From NCBI GenBank assembly GCA_963719885.1, contig CAVRDP010000011.1:124001-188000 (forward strand): a stretch of 64,000 nt of DNA. Direction: 5' to 3'. Both the position numbers and the translations under genes were made by a program. The notes beneath the pieces are model-generated. The model worked only from the letters and a program-made list of their open reading frames with translations. It was not told the origin of the DNA and searched no databases. Numbering within the stretch: the first letter of the stretch is position 1; the number at the start of each line of letters is the position of its first letter. Source of the stretch: JANXQG01 sp963719885 (GTDB taxonomy: Bacteria; Planctomycetota; Planctomycetia; Pirellulales; Thermoguttaceae). Positions 1-11,200 of this stretch are shown in pieces.

Positions 1-1
1 T

Positions 2-2479
2 TGCAAACGGTCCCTGGCAATTCGCGAAAAGGCCAAGGGCCGGGACCATCCCGGCGTGGCCGGCGATCTGAAGGTCCTCGCCACGCTCTACGCGAATCAG
101 GGGCACTACGCGGAGGCCGAGCCGTTGCTGAAACGGGCTGTGGCAATCTGTGAAAAGAGCTTGCCGGCAAGTCATCCCTTGATTGCCGGGAACCTGGGAA
201 GTCTGGCAACACTGTATATGAATCAAGGCCGTTACGCGGAGGCCGAGCCGTTACTCAGGCGCGCGATCGCGATTGATGAAAAAGCCCTCGGCACCGAGCA
301 CCCCTGGGTGGCTGATTGGCTCAATTCGCTGGCCCTGTCGTACTACCATCAAAGGCGCTTCGCCGAGGCCGAACCGCTTTTCCAGCGGGCACTCGAAATC
401 GTCGAAAAGACCAAGGGCGCCAACCATGCGGAGTACGCTCGAGGTCTTCTCAACCTCTCCATGCTCTACGACGAGCAGGGGAACTTCCAAAAGGCAGAGC
501 CCATGATCCGCAAGGCCCTGGCCATTTGGAAAAATACCCTGGGACCGGACAATCCCCAACTGGGCATCGGGCTGGGCAGGCTTTCCCAAATACTCTTCCG
601 GCAGGGGCGATATGCCGAAGCCGAGCCGCTTGCCGATCAGAGCATAGCCATATTGGATCGGGCCGGCTGTTCGCCCGGCCGTCGATTCGAGTCCTACCTC
701 CTCCGCGCTCGGGTTGCCTGGAAGCGGCAACTCCGCAACGAAGCCTTGGCCGATCTGCAGCAGGCGATGCAACTGGCCGAGCAGCAGCGCGCCGAAAGCT
801 CCGGTTCGGCCCGCGAGCGGGCCGAGACATTCACAAAATATAACGACGCCTTCGAGCAGATGGTCGCCTGGCAAGTCGAGATCAAGGACACGAGCGAGAC
901 CCTCGCGGCCATGGAACGCGGCCGGGCGCGTTCGCTCCTGGAAGACATGACCCAATCCGGCGTGGACCTCCAAGCCGGCCGGTCAACATTCCAGCGAGAG
1001 GCGCAATGTAAGCAGGAATTGCAACTCAAACAGCAGGTCGACGTGCTGGAAAAACAACTCGACGCCCTGCAAGCCGATCCCCAGACGCCCGCCGCAGAGA
1101 AACCTGCCAAACGACAAAAACTTGAGGTGGCCCTCGCCAAGGCCCGCAAGGCGTTCTACGAGCACTATCGCGACGTGCGGGCGACCAGCCCGGTCTACCG
1201 GCAGTTGCTCACGGTCGGTTCGGGTCCGCCACGGCTCAGCCAGATTCAGCGCCGCTTGGCCGGCAAGGCCGGGCTTCTCTTGGCCTATCTGCTGGGCAGT
1301 GAAGGCGGATATGTGTTGGCGATCGGGCCCGAGCAGGCCGAACTGACTGTGTTGACGATCGATGATTCGGCTGCCAAGATTTTGGAAATCAAGGCCGGCC
1401 CGCTCACGGCGAATCGCCTGGCCGGAGCGCTGGAGAACGAACAGGGAACGGGGGTCGTCCAGCAACTGCGAGACCCGAAGAATGATTCCAGGGCCCGGGA
1501 GAAACTGTTCGCTCTGTGGCAGGTGCTCATTCCGGCGGCGCAGCGGCAGGCCCTCACCGGCGGCAAACTCAAACGGCTGATCGTCATACCCGACGGCAAG
1601 TTGGCTCTCTTGCCGTTCGAGACTCTGGTAATCGATGCCAGCGGCCCGGCGAAGTACTTGCTGGATGTCGGTCCGGCAATCCAGTACGGTCCTTCGGCCA
1701 CCGTGCTTTACAACCTGGACGCCCGCGTGCCGGCCGCCGCAGCCGCGGGACGGGAACCGGTGCTTACGGTCGGAAATCCCGACTACTCCGGCCAGGGCGA
1801 GGTGGCGGCAGCCAACGCTGGCGACGTCTTGCATCAGCTTGCAACCCGCTCGCGCTATGGGGCCCTTGGCGGCAAGCTCGCCGCGCTGCCCTACTCGGGC
1901 TGGGAATCGGCTTGGGTCGCCGATGCCTTCCAGAAGGCCGGAATCAAGACCTTGCAGCTCCAGGGGGCCGCCGCCACGAAGGCCAAGGTCCGCGCCGAGA
2001 TGGAAGGCCGAAGGATCATTCACCTCGCCTGCCACGGCCTGGCCGACCAGTCGTACGGCAACATCTTTGGCGCCCTGGCCTTGTCGCCCGACTCGCAACC
2101 GGCCGGCGCGGCCGATGACGGTTTTCTGACGCTCTCGGAAATCTATGATCTCAACCTGCACAGCACCGAGCTGACGATCCTCAGCGCCTGCGAGACGAAC
2201 TACGGCCCGCAACAGCGGGGCGAAGGCGTGTGGGCCCTTTCCCGCGGTTTCCTCGTGGCCGGCGCCCGGCGGGTGGTGGCCAGCAACTGGCTGATCGATG
2301 ACGAGGCAGGCGCCAACCTTATCAGCTTCTTCTGCTCGTATCTTGCCCAGGCCGAGAAGGCAGGCCAGCCGCCCGACTACGCCGACGCGCTGCGGCGGGC
2401 CAAGCTCGGCATCCGCGGGCAGGAGAAGTGGAGCAGTCCCTATTACTGGGGCACGCTGGTCTTGATCGGGCCGAATTGA
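2..2479 (+). CDS. TPR-CHAT domain protein, 5'-truncated by window edge
   Basis: The reading frame is already open at base 2 with TPR-like sequence upstream of the first GTG (56), so the gene starts outside the window. The N-terminal third holds five or so 42-residue tetratricopeptide repeats with the recurring motif YAEAEPLL(K/R)RA, as in kinesin-light-chain-type TPR_12 arrays. A coiled or linker region follows (about residues 230-400 counted from base 56). The C-terminus is a CHAT domain, a caspase-fold peptidase: HLACHG gives catalytic His660 and LSACET gives Cys712. CHAT proteins with TPR arrays are commonly peptidases triggered by partner binding through the TPRs. No signal peptide can be judged because the start is missing. 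The domain call is firm; substrate and pathway are unknown. Confidence 0.93.
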   Translation, partial: CKRSLAIREKAKGRDHPGVAGDLKVLATLYANQGHYAEAEPLLKRAVAICEKSLPASHPLIAGNLGSLATLYMNQGRYAEAEPLLRRAIAIDEKALGTEHPWVADWLNSLALSYYHQRRFAEAEPLFQRALEIVEKTKGANHAEYARGLLNLSMLYDEQGNFQKAEPMIRKALAIWKNTLGPDNPQLGIGLGRLSQILFRQGRYAEAEPLADQSIAILDRAGCSPGRRFESYLLRARVAWKRQLRNEALADLQQAMQLAEQQRAESSGSARERAETFTKYNDAFEQMVAWQVEIKDTSETLAAMERGRARSLLEDMTQSGVDLQAGRSTFQREAQCKQELQLKQQVDVLEKQLDALQADPQTPAAEKPAKRQKLEVALAKARKAFYEHYRDVRATSPVYRQLLTVGSGPPRLSQIQRRLAGKAGLLLAYLLGSEGGYVLAIGPEQAELTVLTIDDSAAKILEIKAGPLTANRLAGALENEQGTGVVQQLRDPKNDSRAREKLFALWQVLIPAAQRQALTGGKLKRLIVIPDGKLALLPFETLVIDASGPAKYLLDVGPAIQYGPSATVLYNLDARVPAAAAAGREPVLTVGNPDYSGQGEVAAANAGDVLHQLATRSRYGALGGKLAALPYSGWESAWVADAFQKAGIKTLQLQGAAATKAKVRAEMEGRRIIHLACHGLADQSYGNIFGALALSPDSQPAGAADDGFLTLSEIYDLNLHSTELTILSACETNYGPQQRGEGVWALSRGFLVAGARRVVASNWLIDDEAGANLISFFCSYLAQAEKAGQPPDYADALRRAKLGIRGQEKWSSPYYWGTLVLIGPN

Positions 2480-2704
2480 GTATGGACTGGAGAATAACGG
2501 ATTCAATTTGTTGGCCAGGCCGAGGACCTCGATCACCGTCACGAACCTCTCGCCTTTATCTTTCCTGGATTACCCATATTTGGTGGACGGGACGTTTTGT
2601 TTGTTCCGACAGCGCGGGAATTGACCTTTTTGGAGGGCCTCAGTATAATAATCGGACAGTTTCTTAAGGAATTTCCAGTCGTCGAGCACCCGTCGAGGGA
2701 AAAC

Positions 2705-2958
2705 TTGAAGCCGATTCGCATGACGTAACATGCCCGCGAGCAAGCTGTGGAGCGCGCGCGACAGAACAGGAAGTCCATGAGGCTGTCGGGAAGGGGCGCA
2801 GGGAAGCGGCGAAGCATGGGCGGGAGATGTGTCACTTCAATTTCAACTTCGGCCGCACCTGGCAAGGCAACTTCTACGCGATCAAACAAGTAGCGCCCGT
2901 CATCGTGGAGAAATCGCAAGAGATCGTCGTGATAACCGTTTATACGTTTTACTTCTGA
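2705..2958 (+). pseudogene. Decayed DUF4258 protein (stop plus frameshift)
   Basis: Bases 2809-2958 read as an intact C-terminus (GNFYAIKQVAPVIVEK, then ITVYTFYF and a stop) typical of DUF4258, a family often paired with DUF2283. Upstream, the conserved start KPIRMT is followed by an in-frame TAA at 2726 and then HARE in the same frame. The middle (TEQEVHEAV) lies in another frame, displaced within a CG-repeat run near 2752-2760. The family is recognisable across both breaks, so this is one gene with a stop and a frameshift. The intact DUF2283 partner begins 12 bases downstream. The call comes from remembered family sequence, not a search. Confidence 0.6.
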
Positions 2959-2970
2959 ACGGAGGCAGGC

Positions 2971-3189
2971 ATGAGAATCAGCTATGATTCCGAAGTCGAT
3001 GGCGTGTATATTCGCCTCGTGGAGGGCCAGTTCGAGTGTCGTACGATTCGCCTGAACGACGAGATCGCTTTGAACATGGGACCCAAGGAAACCCTGGTCG
3101 GCATTGAGATCTTGGACGCCAAGGAGGTCCTGGGCAGCGGCGCTTTGCCGTCGCTTGTCATAGAGAACGTGCCTATCAGCGTGGGCTGA
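2971..3189 (+). CDS. DUF2283 domain protein
   Basis: This 72-residue protein opens with MRISYDSEVDGVYIRL, the typical start of DUF2283, and contains VGIEILDA, the second conserved strand. The family is small, with no assigned enzymatic activity, and often sits beside DUF4258 in a toxin-antitoxin-like pair. ATG 2971 is preceded by a GGAGG ribosome-binding site at 2961. The partner upstream is broken, so this may be a surviving half of a dead pair. Confidence 0.85.
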   Translation: MRISYDSEVDGVYIRLVEGQFECRTIRLNDEIALNMGPKETLVGIEILDAKEVLGSGALPSLVIENVPISVG

Positions 3190-3304
3190 AAATAGTCAGG
3201 GAATGTGTCGCCGGCGGGCGTCCGTTCAGCCGTGGGCAATGCGGAGTTCCAGGGAGGGCACACTTGGCGTAATTCTTGATAATTTAGTACTTTGTCCCCG
3301 TCCC

Positions 3305-3931
3305 ATGAACATCCACTGGACCGAACTCGAAGATCGGCTCTACGACCTCGGTGCCGCTGATATCGAGCGTTTTGCCGCGGCGCACCCCACGGAGGAATTC
3401 TACGGATTCGCGCTAGACTGCAACAGTGCTTACGGCAACGTCCTGCTCTGTCTCAATACGCCGAAGTTCCTGCGAGCAGCGATCAGTGGTTCACATCTTC
3501 CGCCTGAGGTCAAAGATGGCTACGAAAAGGCGAAGCGTAGCATTGAGGAAGCACTCGGGATGAAGGTCTATGAAGATGAATCGGAAATGGCACCGGAAAA
3601 ACGCGAGATAGAACTCCGCTGGAGTCTAGGCGATTGGAAATATCAAGGATTCAATTCCGATGCATTTGACTCCGGATGGCGCTCGTTTGAGGGTGCGGTG
3701 CATAAATGCTGCGTGGATGAGGAAGAGGACGAAGAAACGTTTATGACGCCTACCCAGGATCATTTCATGCGCATGGCCTGCCGAGTGCTTATTCGCCTTG
3801 AATCGGCTGGGGTCTTCAATACGCTAAACCGAACGCATGATTTTGAGACGTTCGTCGCAGATCACGATGAATGGGATGAGGAGTCTTGGCGTCGCCTCAA
3901 CTCGGTGCGTAACGAAACCCGGGAACTATGA
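3305..3931 (+). CDS. DUF4303 domain protein
   Basis: This 208-residue acidic protein begins MNIHWTELEDRLYDLGAAD. The pattern FYGFALDCNSAYGNVLLCLNT and the downstream ELRWSLGDWKYQGF match the DUF4303 family, whose members are mostly of unknown role and sometimes act as immunity-type proteins in polymorphic toxin loci. I chose ATG 3305 because the family homology begins there; the frame stays open upstream to 3203 without recognisable sequence. No signal peptide or membrane segment. No adjacent toxin is visible. Confidence 0.75.
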   Translation: MNIHWTELEDRLYDLGAADIERFAAAHPTEEFYGFALDCNSAYGNVLLCLNTPKFLRAAISGSHLPPEVKDGYEKAKRSIEEALGMKVYEDESEMAPEKREIELRWSLGDWKYQGFNSDAFDSGWRSFEGAVHKCCVDEEEDEETFMTPTQDHFMRMACRVLIRLESAGVFNTLNRTHDFETFVADHDEWDEESWRRLNSVRNETREL

Positions 3932-3963
3932 CCTGTTGTCGTGTGACGGGCACTTTGGGTCAG

Positions 3964-3991
3964 GGGGTCAGCGCGGCGCCGCGCTGACCCC
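3964..3991. repeat. 28-bp perfect palindrome
   Basis: GGGGTCAGCGCGGC is followed directly by its exact reverse complement, giving a 14-bp arm inverted repeat with no spacer. It lies in the 266-base gap between the DUF4303 gene and the DUF433/DUF5615 pair. No T-run follows, so it is not a standard intrinsic terminator; it could be an operator or a mobile hairpin. Confidence 0.7.
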
Positions 3992-4197
3992 GCGCTCGAA
4001 GATGGCCGATCGCGCGGCCGACCTGGAGATCGGTCGCCGGCAGGACGCTCGGGCAAATGAAGAGGAGGCATACCAGTGGAGACGGGGAACGCACAGAAAT
4101 GACAGTGTACAATTACGATGCCGTCCACGCACGACGACGGAAAGCCCGGGAAGGGTCGAGCGCCTTCCCCGCAAAACTCGAAAAGGAATAATGCGCA

Positions 4198-4446
4198 ATG
4201 AATCGCGAAGATCTTTTGAGCCGAATTTCGATTGACCCGAACGTCTGTTTTGGCAAGCCGTGCATCCGGGGACACCGCATTTGGGTGTCGCTGGTCCTGG
4301 ACTTGCTGGCAAGCGGGTGGGGCCTTCAGGAGGTGTTGGAAAACTATCCCGGCCTGGAGGATGCCGACGTCCGCGCTTGTATCGCCTACGGTGCGGAAAT
4401 GTCGCGCGAGCGCTACGTCGACATCCCGACGGAGGTCCATGCATGA
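4198..4446 (+). CDS. DUF433 antitoxin-like protein
   Basis: This 82-residue protein contains the DUF433 signature: IDPNVCFGKPCIRGHRIWV, then VLDLLASGW and VLENYPGLEDADVRACIAY. DUF433 proteins have a winged-helix DNA-binding fold and are the antitoxin partners of DUF5615 PIN-like proteins. An AAAAGGAA ribosome-binding sequence precedes the ATG. Its last bases overlap the start of the next gene in an ATGA arrangement, as expected of a translationally coupled toxin-antitoxin pair. It would be expected to repress its own promoter. Confidence 0.88.
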   Translation: MNREDLLSRISIDPNVCFGKPCIRGHRIWVSLVLDLLASGWGLQEVLENYPGLEDADVRACIAYGAEMSRERYVDIPTEVHA

Positions 4447-4823
4447 AGCTCAAATTGGATGAGAACCTGGGCGAACGCGGCGCGGCGTTGTTTCGCGAGG
4501 CGGGCCACGATGTGGCCACGGTCGTCCAACAGCAGTTGACTTCCGCAGGCGACCGCCAAGTGATTGCCGCTTGCGCCGCAGAGGGACGATGCATCGTCAC
4601 CTTGGACATGGACTTCAGCAACCCGCTTGTATTCCAGCCGTGGGACTATGCGGGCATCGCCGTGCTACGGTTGCCGCCGAGGCCGAAGGATACGGACCTT
4701 TGGATCGCTTGCCGTACCTTGATTGTCGCCCTTTCCCAAAGCAACGTCATCGGAAAGCTGTGGATCGTCGAACGTGGACGGATCCGCGAGTACCGGCCGG
4801 AAAGGCCGGACGCAAAAGAATAG
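4443..4823 (+). CDS. DUF5615 PIN-like toxin
   Basis: This 126-residue protein begins MKLKLDENLGERGAALFREA, the typical opening of the DUF5615 PIN-like family (VapC-related ribonucleases), with the conserved acidic LDEN, and carries IVTLDMDFSNP, the second acidic cluster. ATG 4443 overlaps the DUF433 stop by ATGA. With DUF433 it forms an ordinary type II toxin-antitoxin module. Both frames are intact. Confidence 0.88.
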   Translation: MKLKLDENLGERGAALFREAGHDVATVVQQQLTSAGDRQVIAACAAEGRCIVTLDMDFSNPLVFQPWDYAGIAVLRLPPRPKDTDLWIACRTLIVALSQSNVIGKLWIVERGRIREYRPERPDAKE

Positions 4824-5284
4824 GAAAAACCGGAAAAGGTGGGACCGGAGGTGGCAGGAACCGGTGTTCATTATTGCCGGAAACGTATCGCGCGGAGGTG
4901 CCAGGAACCGATGTTGACGAGGGGACGACGTTCTGCCGACCCCCAGGGAAAGGCATCCGCGTCATAATCTCGCGTTTCCGTGGTTTCCCGCCTTTGCGGA
5001 TTCAACCGTCCACGATTTGCCTCACCCACGTCTCTCGCTCGACAGAGAGCGGCGGGACGAGGCGGGACGGGTCGTACCGCACGCGCCGCCGATAGGGTCC
5101 CGTGTCAGAAACATTTCGTCGTTTCGTTGCCAAGGCGACGCAACGACGCAGCCATCTCTCCGATCCGCGTTCCAAATCACGCCACTTCCGGGGTGTTTAA
5201 CTCCCCACGTCGTCGGTTGTAAAGAGCCGGTGGACTAACACACGGGAATCGGGCAAGCGTCGAACACGGTTAAGGCAAGCCTCT
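4824..5284. other. 461-bp gap with an imperfect direct repeat
   Basis: No coding sequence or RNA gene was recognised. A 22-bp unit GGAGGTGGCAGGAACCGGTGTT (4847-4868) recurs at 4894-4915 with two mismatches, a period of 47 bases. The rest is low-information GC-rich sequence downstream of the toxin gene and of the convergent synthase gene. Confidence 0.5.
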
Positions 5285-8200
5285 CTACACTTCCGGATCG
5301 CCGTTTCCAAGTCGCGCTGCGAATGCGTTCTCAACCACGAGCCTGGCAGCCCCGTCTTCATCGAGCACGACGGATTGATCCCAACGCGCGTGACCATTCT
5401 CGACTCTCGGGACGGTTGTGCGAATCTCCCGCGGTGACGCCGAGAACGATCTCGCGTGCGGTCCGATGGGAACCACCAATCGCCCAATTCGCACCGGCAC
5501 GTAAAGATCGCTCTTACCAGACACCGCGTACATCGCTCCGACGCGCAGCGCCGCGTCGAGCACCAGTGCCGGTATGCTGTTTGAAGTGATCGGGGACTGG
5601 CCGGGGTCAAAGCGGGCACGACGGCCCGACGCCCCGATTGCTATGTCGCGCACGCAATCGAACGGACCGGACAACAGAACGTCTTCGCGCCGTCCGCCGC
5701 AGTAGGGATCTCGGAGGCGCTGGTCGCTGCCCTGCAATCCCTGGCCGTCGCCGCCCTGCTGCTGCGACCGGTGCATTTCCCCGGCCACGTGCTCGAAAGA
5801 CAGAATCGCCTCAGCGAACACGACGTCTTTCGACAGCACCGGTCCGCCGGGACGACAGATGTCGCCGATCATCCAAACGGCGATCCGGTCGCCGGCCATT
5901 TGCGCAACAGCACGGAGATTGCGCTCGTTTTCCGCGCACCTTACGAACCGATGGAAGCTGGCGTCCCGAACGGTCACCGAAGCAATCGGGGCAGCGTCCT
6001 GCCGGAGTTCCAGTCCGGCGGTCACCATGAGGTCCAGAATCCAAGCACCGGGAAGGGTGGGAACGCCGCGAACCTTGTGACAGGAAAGGAAATCGATCTT
6101 GGACAAATCAACGCGTCGTTCGAGTATGCGACCGCTGGCGTCTCCATAGGGCGGCGGAATGGTCGCCACTTCATAACGGGCGTGTTCCGCAACCGACAAC
6201 GGCACGTTGATATCCGCGTCGGTCCGTCCGGCAATGACGCTGCGGAACAACTCCTGGCCGTGTTCTGCCGTTAATCCGGCGAGCCCCCGCCGTTTCGAAA
6301 GCGCGTGGTACTCGCTGCCGCGCGTCATCCCGATGCCGTCCCACGCCAGCCAGGCAATACTCGACCACTTCGAATCGCCGGGTACGTGCGACATTCCGCA
6401 AAGTCGATCCAGTGTCTCGTTCGCTGCTCCGTAATCGTGTTGGCCATCGTTCCCAAAAATGCTATAGGCCAACGTCAGTATGTGCGTGGCCACCGTCTTC
6501 CCGAGTTGTATGCGGCAGTGATCGGTGAGATGTCGCAGCCCCCCTACCTTGACGGCAAACGTTCGTCGGAATTCGGCCAGCCGGCGATTCTCCAGCGCGT
6601 CGATGTTTGGACACCCGCGCCATGCACCAGAAGATCAATCCGGCCGTGCTTCGACACGATTTGCCGAATGACGCTCGCAACCTGGTCGCGATCCGTCACG
6701 TCGACGACCATGTATTCCACTCGACCGCCAACGGCGGAAAGCCGCCGGATCGTGCGATGCGCTTCCCAGCATGCCCGCGTCTTCTCGAATTCACGCTTCA
6801 TTTCCGCCGCCGAGGCGCGCGGATGTTGACGCCTGAACCGGGCGTAGTAGTCTCGTTCGACTTGCGGGTCGTCCACGTTTTCGGGACCGGCCTCCGGCAA
6901 ACTCCTCCCTAGAGCCACAACGGTGCAGTGATAGTCCCGGAGCAGTGCGTCCAGGAGGACGGCGGTTACTCCTCGGGCGCCGCCGGTCGCAACAACGACG
7001 GATTGGGAATCCAGTTCGGCCTGCGCAGCCGCCTTGGCCGCGCGGCGCGCTTCCCGAAGCCGCCGCGCGAGTCGCGTCGTGCCGTCGTAGGCGACTTCCA
7101 GTTCAGAACGGTCTTGAGATCGCTCGGCCAGCACGCACTGGACAGCCTCCCCCAGCGCTCGGCCTCGAGTGCAAACGACACCGACGCGAGCGCCGGCGAT
7201 TTCGCGGGCAATCGCCTTGAGCAATCCCGCGACGGGGCCCGTGGCCGGATGCACGGCACCGTTCCACCCGTCGAGAAACAGCCCCCGCAACTCGAGTTCC
7301 CCTCGCGCCAATCGGGCCGTGTTGCGTTGCGCGATCAGAAAAAGCAGCTCGCAGACACTGTTGTCGGTTGCCAGCCTGGCGAGACTCTCGACCCGGTCCC
7401 ACGTAGTAATGGACTCGAGCGCGAGAATCACGTCCGCACCAAAACGATCGATCTCGGCAAGTACGGTGCTGATGGAGTTCTCGTCGGCCAGGTCGGCGGC
7501 GGTCACGTGCGGGTCGCTGAGGTGTGAGACCACGTCCGATGCGGCATCACCAACGACGACGATTCGACAGCGTCGTGCGTAATTCGGCAACGTCTTGGCA
7601 ATCTCCGCAATACGATCCTGATGCGCTGGAACGATCGCCACGATCGCTGTCTCATGGCCATTCGGCGAATCGGTCCGGCGGTCTTCGGCAGGAGCTTCGA
7701 CCCATACGGGAACATGGATTGGAAATTTCGGTGCCGCCGGCGAAGCGGCATTCGATTCGGCGAGCACCTTCGGATCGGCGTTTGCAGGCGAGCGGAGCTG
7801 GTCGAGCAACTTGCGCAACCTTCTGCGAGGTTGTGGTTGAAGGTCCTTCGTCATCGGCGAACTTGCAACTCGTCTCGAGAAGCTCCTTCATGGGCGCTAG
7901 GACAGCCAGCCCCAATTCCTCGGCGTAACGGCGCGAGATTACCGCGAAGGCCGCAGCATATTCTTCCTCCGGCAACGGAGAGCCCCCGCGCGGACGCGCC
8001 GCGGGTTTGCGTTGATCGCGGCGACGATTACAAGTCTCGCGGGGCCGTGGTCTCCGGCATGCAGCAACAACGAAGCGGCGGTCACGGCGGCTTCCAGAGA
8101 GTTCGAGCCCGCGTCGACGACGAAATTCGGACCATTCAGATCCAGTTGCAGTGCGGCTCGACCCGCGGCCACGTTGGGCATCATGCACTGCAGCGTGTAC

Positions 8201-11200
8201 GGCCCCGAAGGTTTCACGGAATCGCCGGCGACTGTCAGCGCATCGAGGACATGGTCCAGTCCGGCAAGCTCTCGACCCAACCGCGCATTGAGAATTCGCA
8301 GGGTTGCTCCCACGCCGCGCTCGGTTTTGCCGCTCTGCGCCAGCAATACGCTCGTTTCGCGCCGCAGCGCCGCATCGCAGCGGGGCAGCTTCGCAACGAT
8401 GCCATCGACCAGCAACACGGCCAGCTTCTGGCTGATATCCATGTCGTCCACGAGGTCCGGCAGCAACACGTGCCGTTTCGGCAGACTCACGCCTTGTCGA
8501 TCGAACCGCAAGCCGTTTTCTGTCGAAAGGGTTGGAGCCACCTCGTGCGCGGCGACGATTACCAATTCATCAGCTTGTGTGGCCGCAACCGCTTCCCCGT
8601 CCTGCGCCGGGCCTTGCGTCGGTCCAGGGTAGCCCTCCAGCACGACGTGGGCATTCGCGCCGCCAAAGCCGAAACCGTCGATCGCGATGCGGCGCCGCCC
8701 GGACGGCAACGAGCGGCCTTGCTTCAGTACGGTCAGCGTGGCGGCGGAACGAACCAGTGCTTCCGACGGTTTGTGAAGGTTCGCCTGCGCCGGAAAGACG
8801 CCGTTGCGCAGGTATTCGGAAGCCGCGATAATCGATGCGGTTCCGGCCGCCCAGCCGGCGTGGCCAAGCAGGCCTTTCAGGCTGTGCAACATCATCGGTT
8901 GCCGCACGCGACCGGAGAAGAACTGCCGCAGGGTCTCAACTTCCGTGCTGTCGCCGACCGGAGTCGAGGTGCCGTGTCCCTCGACGGCGTGTATGGAAGC
9001 GGGATCGATGCCGTAGTTCCGGTAGCAGCGCTCCAGCGCCAACAACTGTCCGCGGGTTTGCGGCACGTTGGCCGCCGGACTCCGGCCGTCGCTGGAAAGC
9101 CCAACGCCGCGCACCACCGCTGCGACGGGTAGTCCCAACCGCTCCGCATCAGCAACCCGCCGGAGGACAACTACCGCGGCCCCCTCCGAGAAAACAACGC
9201 CGTCGGCAGTTGCGTCAAAGGGCCGGCAACCGGTCGAAGTCGTGCCCCGAAACTGGGAAAACAGACAGCCGGTGCCCGGTCCCGGGCAGAAGACCCCGCC
9301 GGCAATCACTGCGTCCGCTCCGTTCGCCTCCAGTGCGTGCACGCCCAGCGCGACGGAATACAGGGAAGATGCACACGCCGCATCCACCAAGATGATCTCC
9401 AGCCCGGGGCGAACCATCCGGTCAAACACTTCCCGGACCGCGTCGTACGGTTCCTGAAATGCCGAACGGGCTGTATTCATCCGCTCATCAACGTCGTGAC
9501 CGGCGGGATCAATTCCCGCCAGGCGCAGCCCGGAGACGGCGTCTTGATCTTCGAATCCGTCCGCCGTCGCGCCGATGAGACACATCACGCGACGGGCGTC
9601 CTTCAACGACTTGACGCACGGCGTCAGCGCCATGCAAAGCAGGCGTTGCGCACGCGAGAATCGACGGAAGACCTCCTGGTCGATCCCGGCAGGGGCTGCT
9701 ATCTCACGGTCTTCGATGCTGCCCCCGAGACGAGAGGTCGAACGATCGGGGACGAGCTTTGCGGAATAGAAATCCTCATCCCAGTGCGGATCGAAACGCC
9801 GTTGGTCGACGAGGCCGTTGCGCTGCTCCGTAATGGCCGCAAACAGTTGTTCGGGAGAAGAGGCGCCCGCCGGCAGAATACATCCCTGTGCGACGATCGC
9901 TACGCCGGGCACCCGGCCGAGGCAGGAGGAACGACTGCCGGGTGCCGGGTCGGCGGCGGGTCTCTCGCCGCTCGGCTGTTCCGCCAATGCGGCGTCGGAA
10001 CTGCGCTTTGGCCCTCGGCCGCGGTCCTGCGGACTTCCGGGGCCGCCGGCGTCCGGCCGGCCGGGAGAACGGGTCGCCTCGGGCGCGCCGTCGCCGGTCA
10101 TGCCGATGCAGGCGACATCAACGCCCTCGCCGCCCGCCTCCACGATAATCCTCGCCAGCGACCCGGACGATCCGCAGTCCACGAACTTCGTCGCACCCGC
10201 CTCCGTCACGTCGGAAATCCCACCCTGAAAATCGAACGGTCGAAGAAGCTGGCTTGCCAATAGGGCCGCAACGTCTTCATGCGGCGAAATGAATCGTCGA
10301 CCGATGGACGAGTAGAGCGTGCAGGAAGGCCCCTTGAGCGGCAACGCCTTGAGGCGTTCGAGCCATGCCAGCGCGGCCGAACGCAAGCGAGGATGATGAA
10401 AGGACGTCGGCGTGGGGATGGCAATGGATTTGATATCGATCCTTCGCAGGCAGTCGCGCAGTCGCTCCAGATTGTCGCGCGGCCCTGAAACCACGGTTTG
10501 CCGTTCATGATTTCGTCCGGCGACCAGGACTTGCGCAAGACCATTCAATGCCGCTTCGGTCACGACCGTTGCTCGATCGGCCATAACCGCCAGCAGCGCG
10601 CCGTCGGGCGGCGCATGCTCGGCGATCGCCCGCACGCGCTCGCAAACGATGCGGACCCCGGTCGGCAAGTCGAAGCAACCGGCGACGCCGAACGCGGCGA
10701 TCTCTCCAAAACTGTGCCCCATCAAGATGCCGGGGGTATTGCCGCGGGACTGCCTCAAACAGGCGCCCAGCACATTCTGCAAGTGGATCGCAAATTGGGA
10801 CAATCCGGGCGTCGACTCCACGGCGGCCGAGCACGCCGCGCTCCTGCCGCCGACAATCGCCTGGGCGTCCCCGCCGACGAGTTCCTGGGCAATGGCCGCG
10901 CATTGTTCGAGTTCCCGCCGGGCGGACGGCTGCGACCGCTCGTAGGCCGCCACCCGCTCGCTCAGCAACTTCGGATCGAATGCCCCTTGGCCGGCAAACA
11001 CCCATGCCTCCAGCGGCGCGGGCTCCGGCAAACCGATGCCCTCTGCGGGGCCGTTGGCGGCAACGGTCACCGCTTCAGCAGCCGGTATCACCTTGGGGCT
11101 GGGGTAGCGCTCCGCAAGATAATGGATGGCCGTGTTCCGCTCCACCGCGCCGAACAGGGATTCAACCTTAGTCCCGCCGGCCAATACTTTTTCGCGAAAC

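Noticed and set aside
983..2542. Long minus-strand frame antisense to the CHAT gene
   Set aside because: High GC keeps antisense frames open; the translation has no domain and the plus strand encodes clear TPR and CHAT motifs.
7621..10263. Plus-strand frames of 300-500 codons across the synthase locus
   Set aside because: They are antisense to AT, KS and KR motifs and are rich in Arg and His with no domain pattern.
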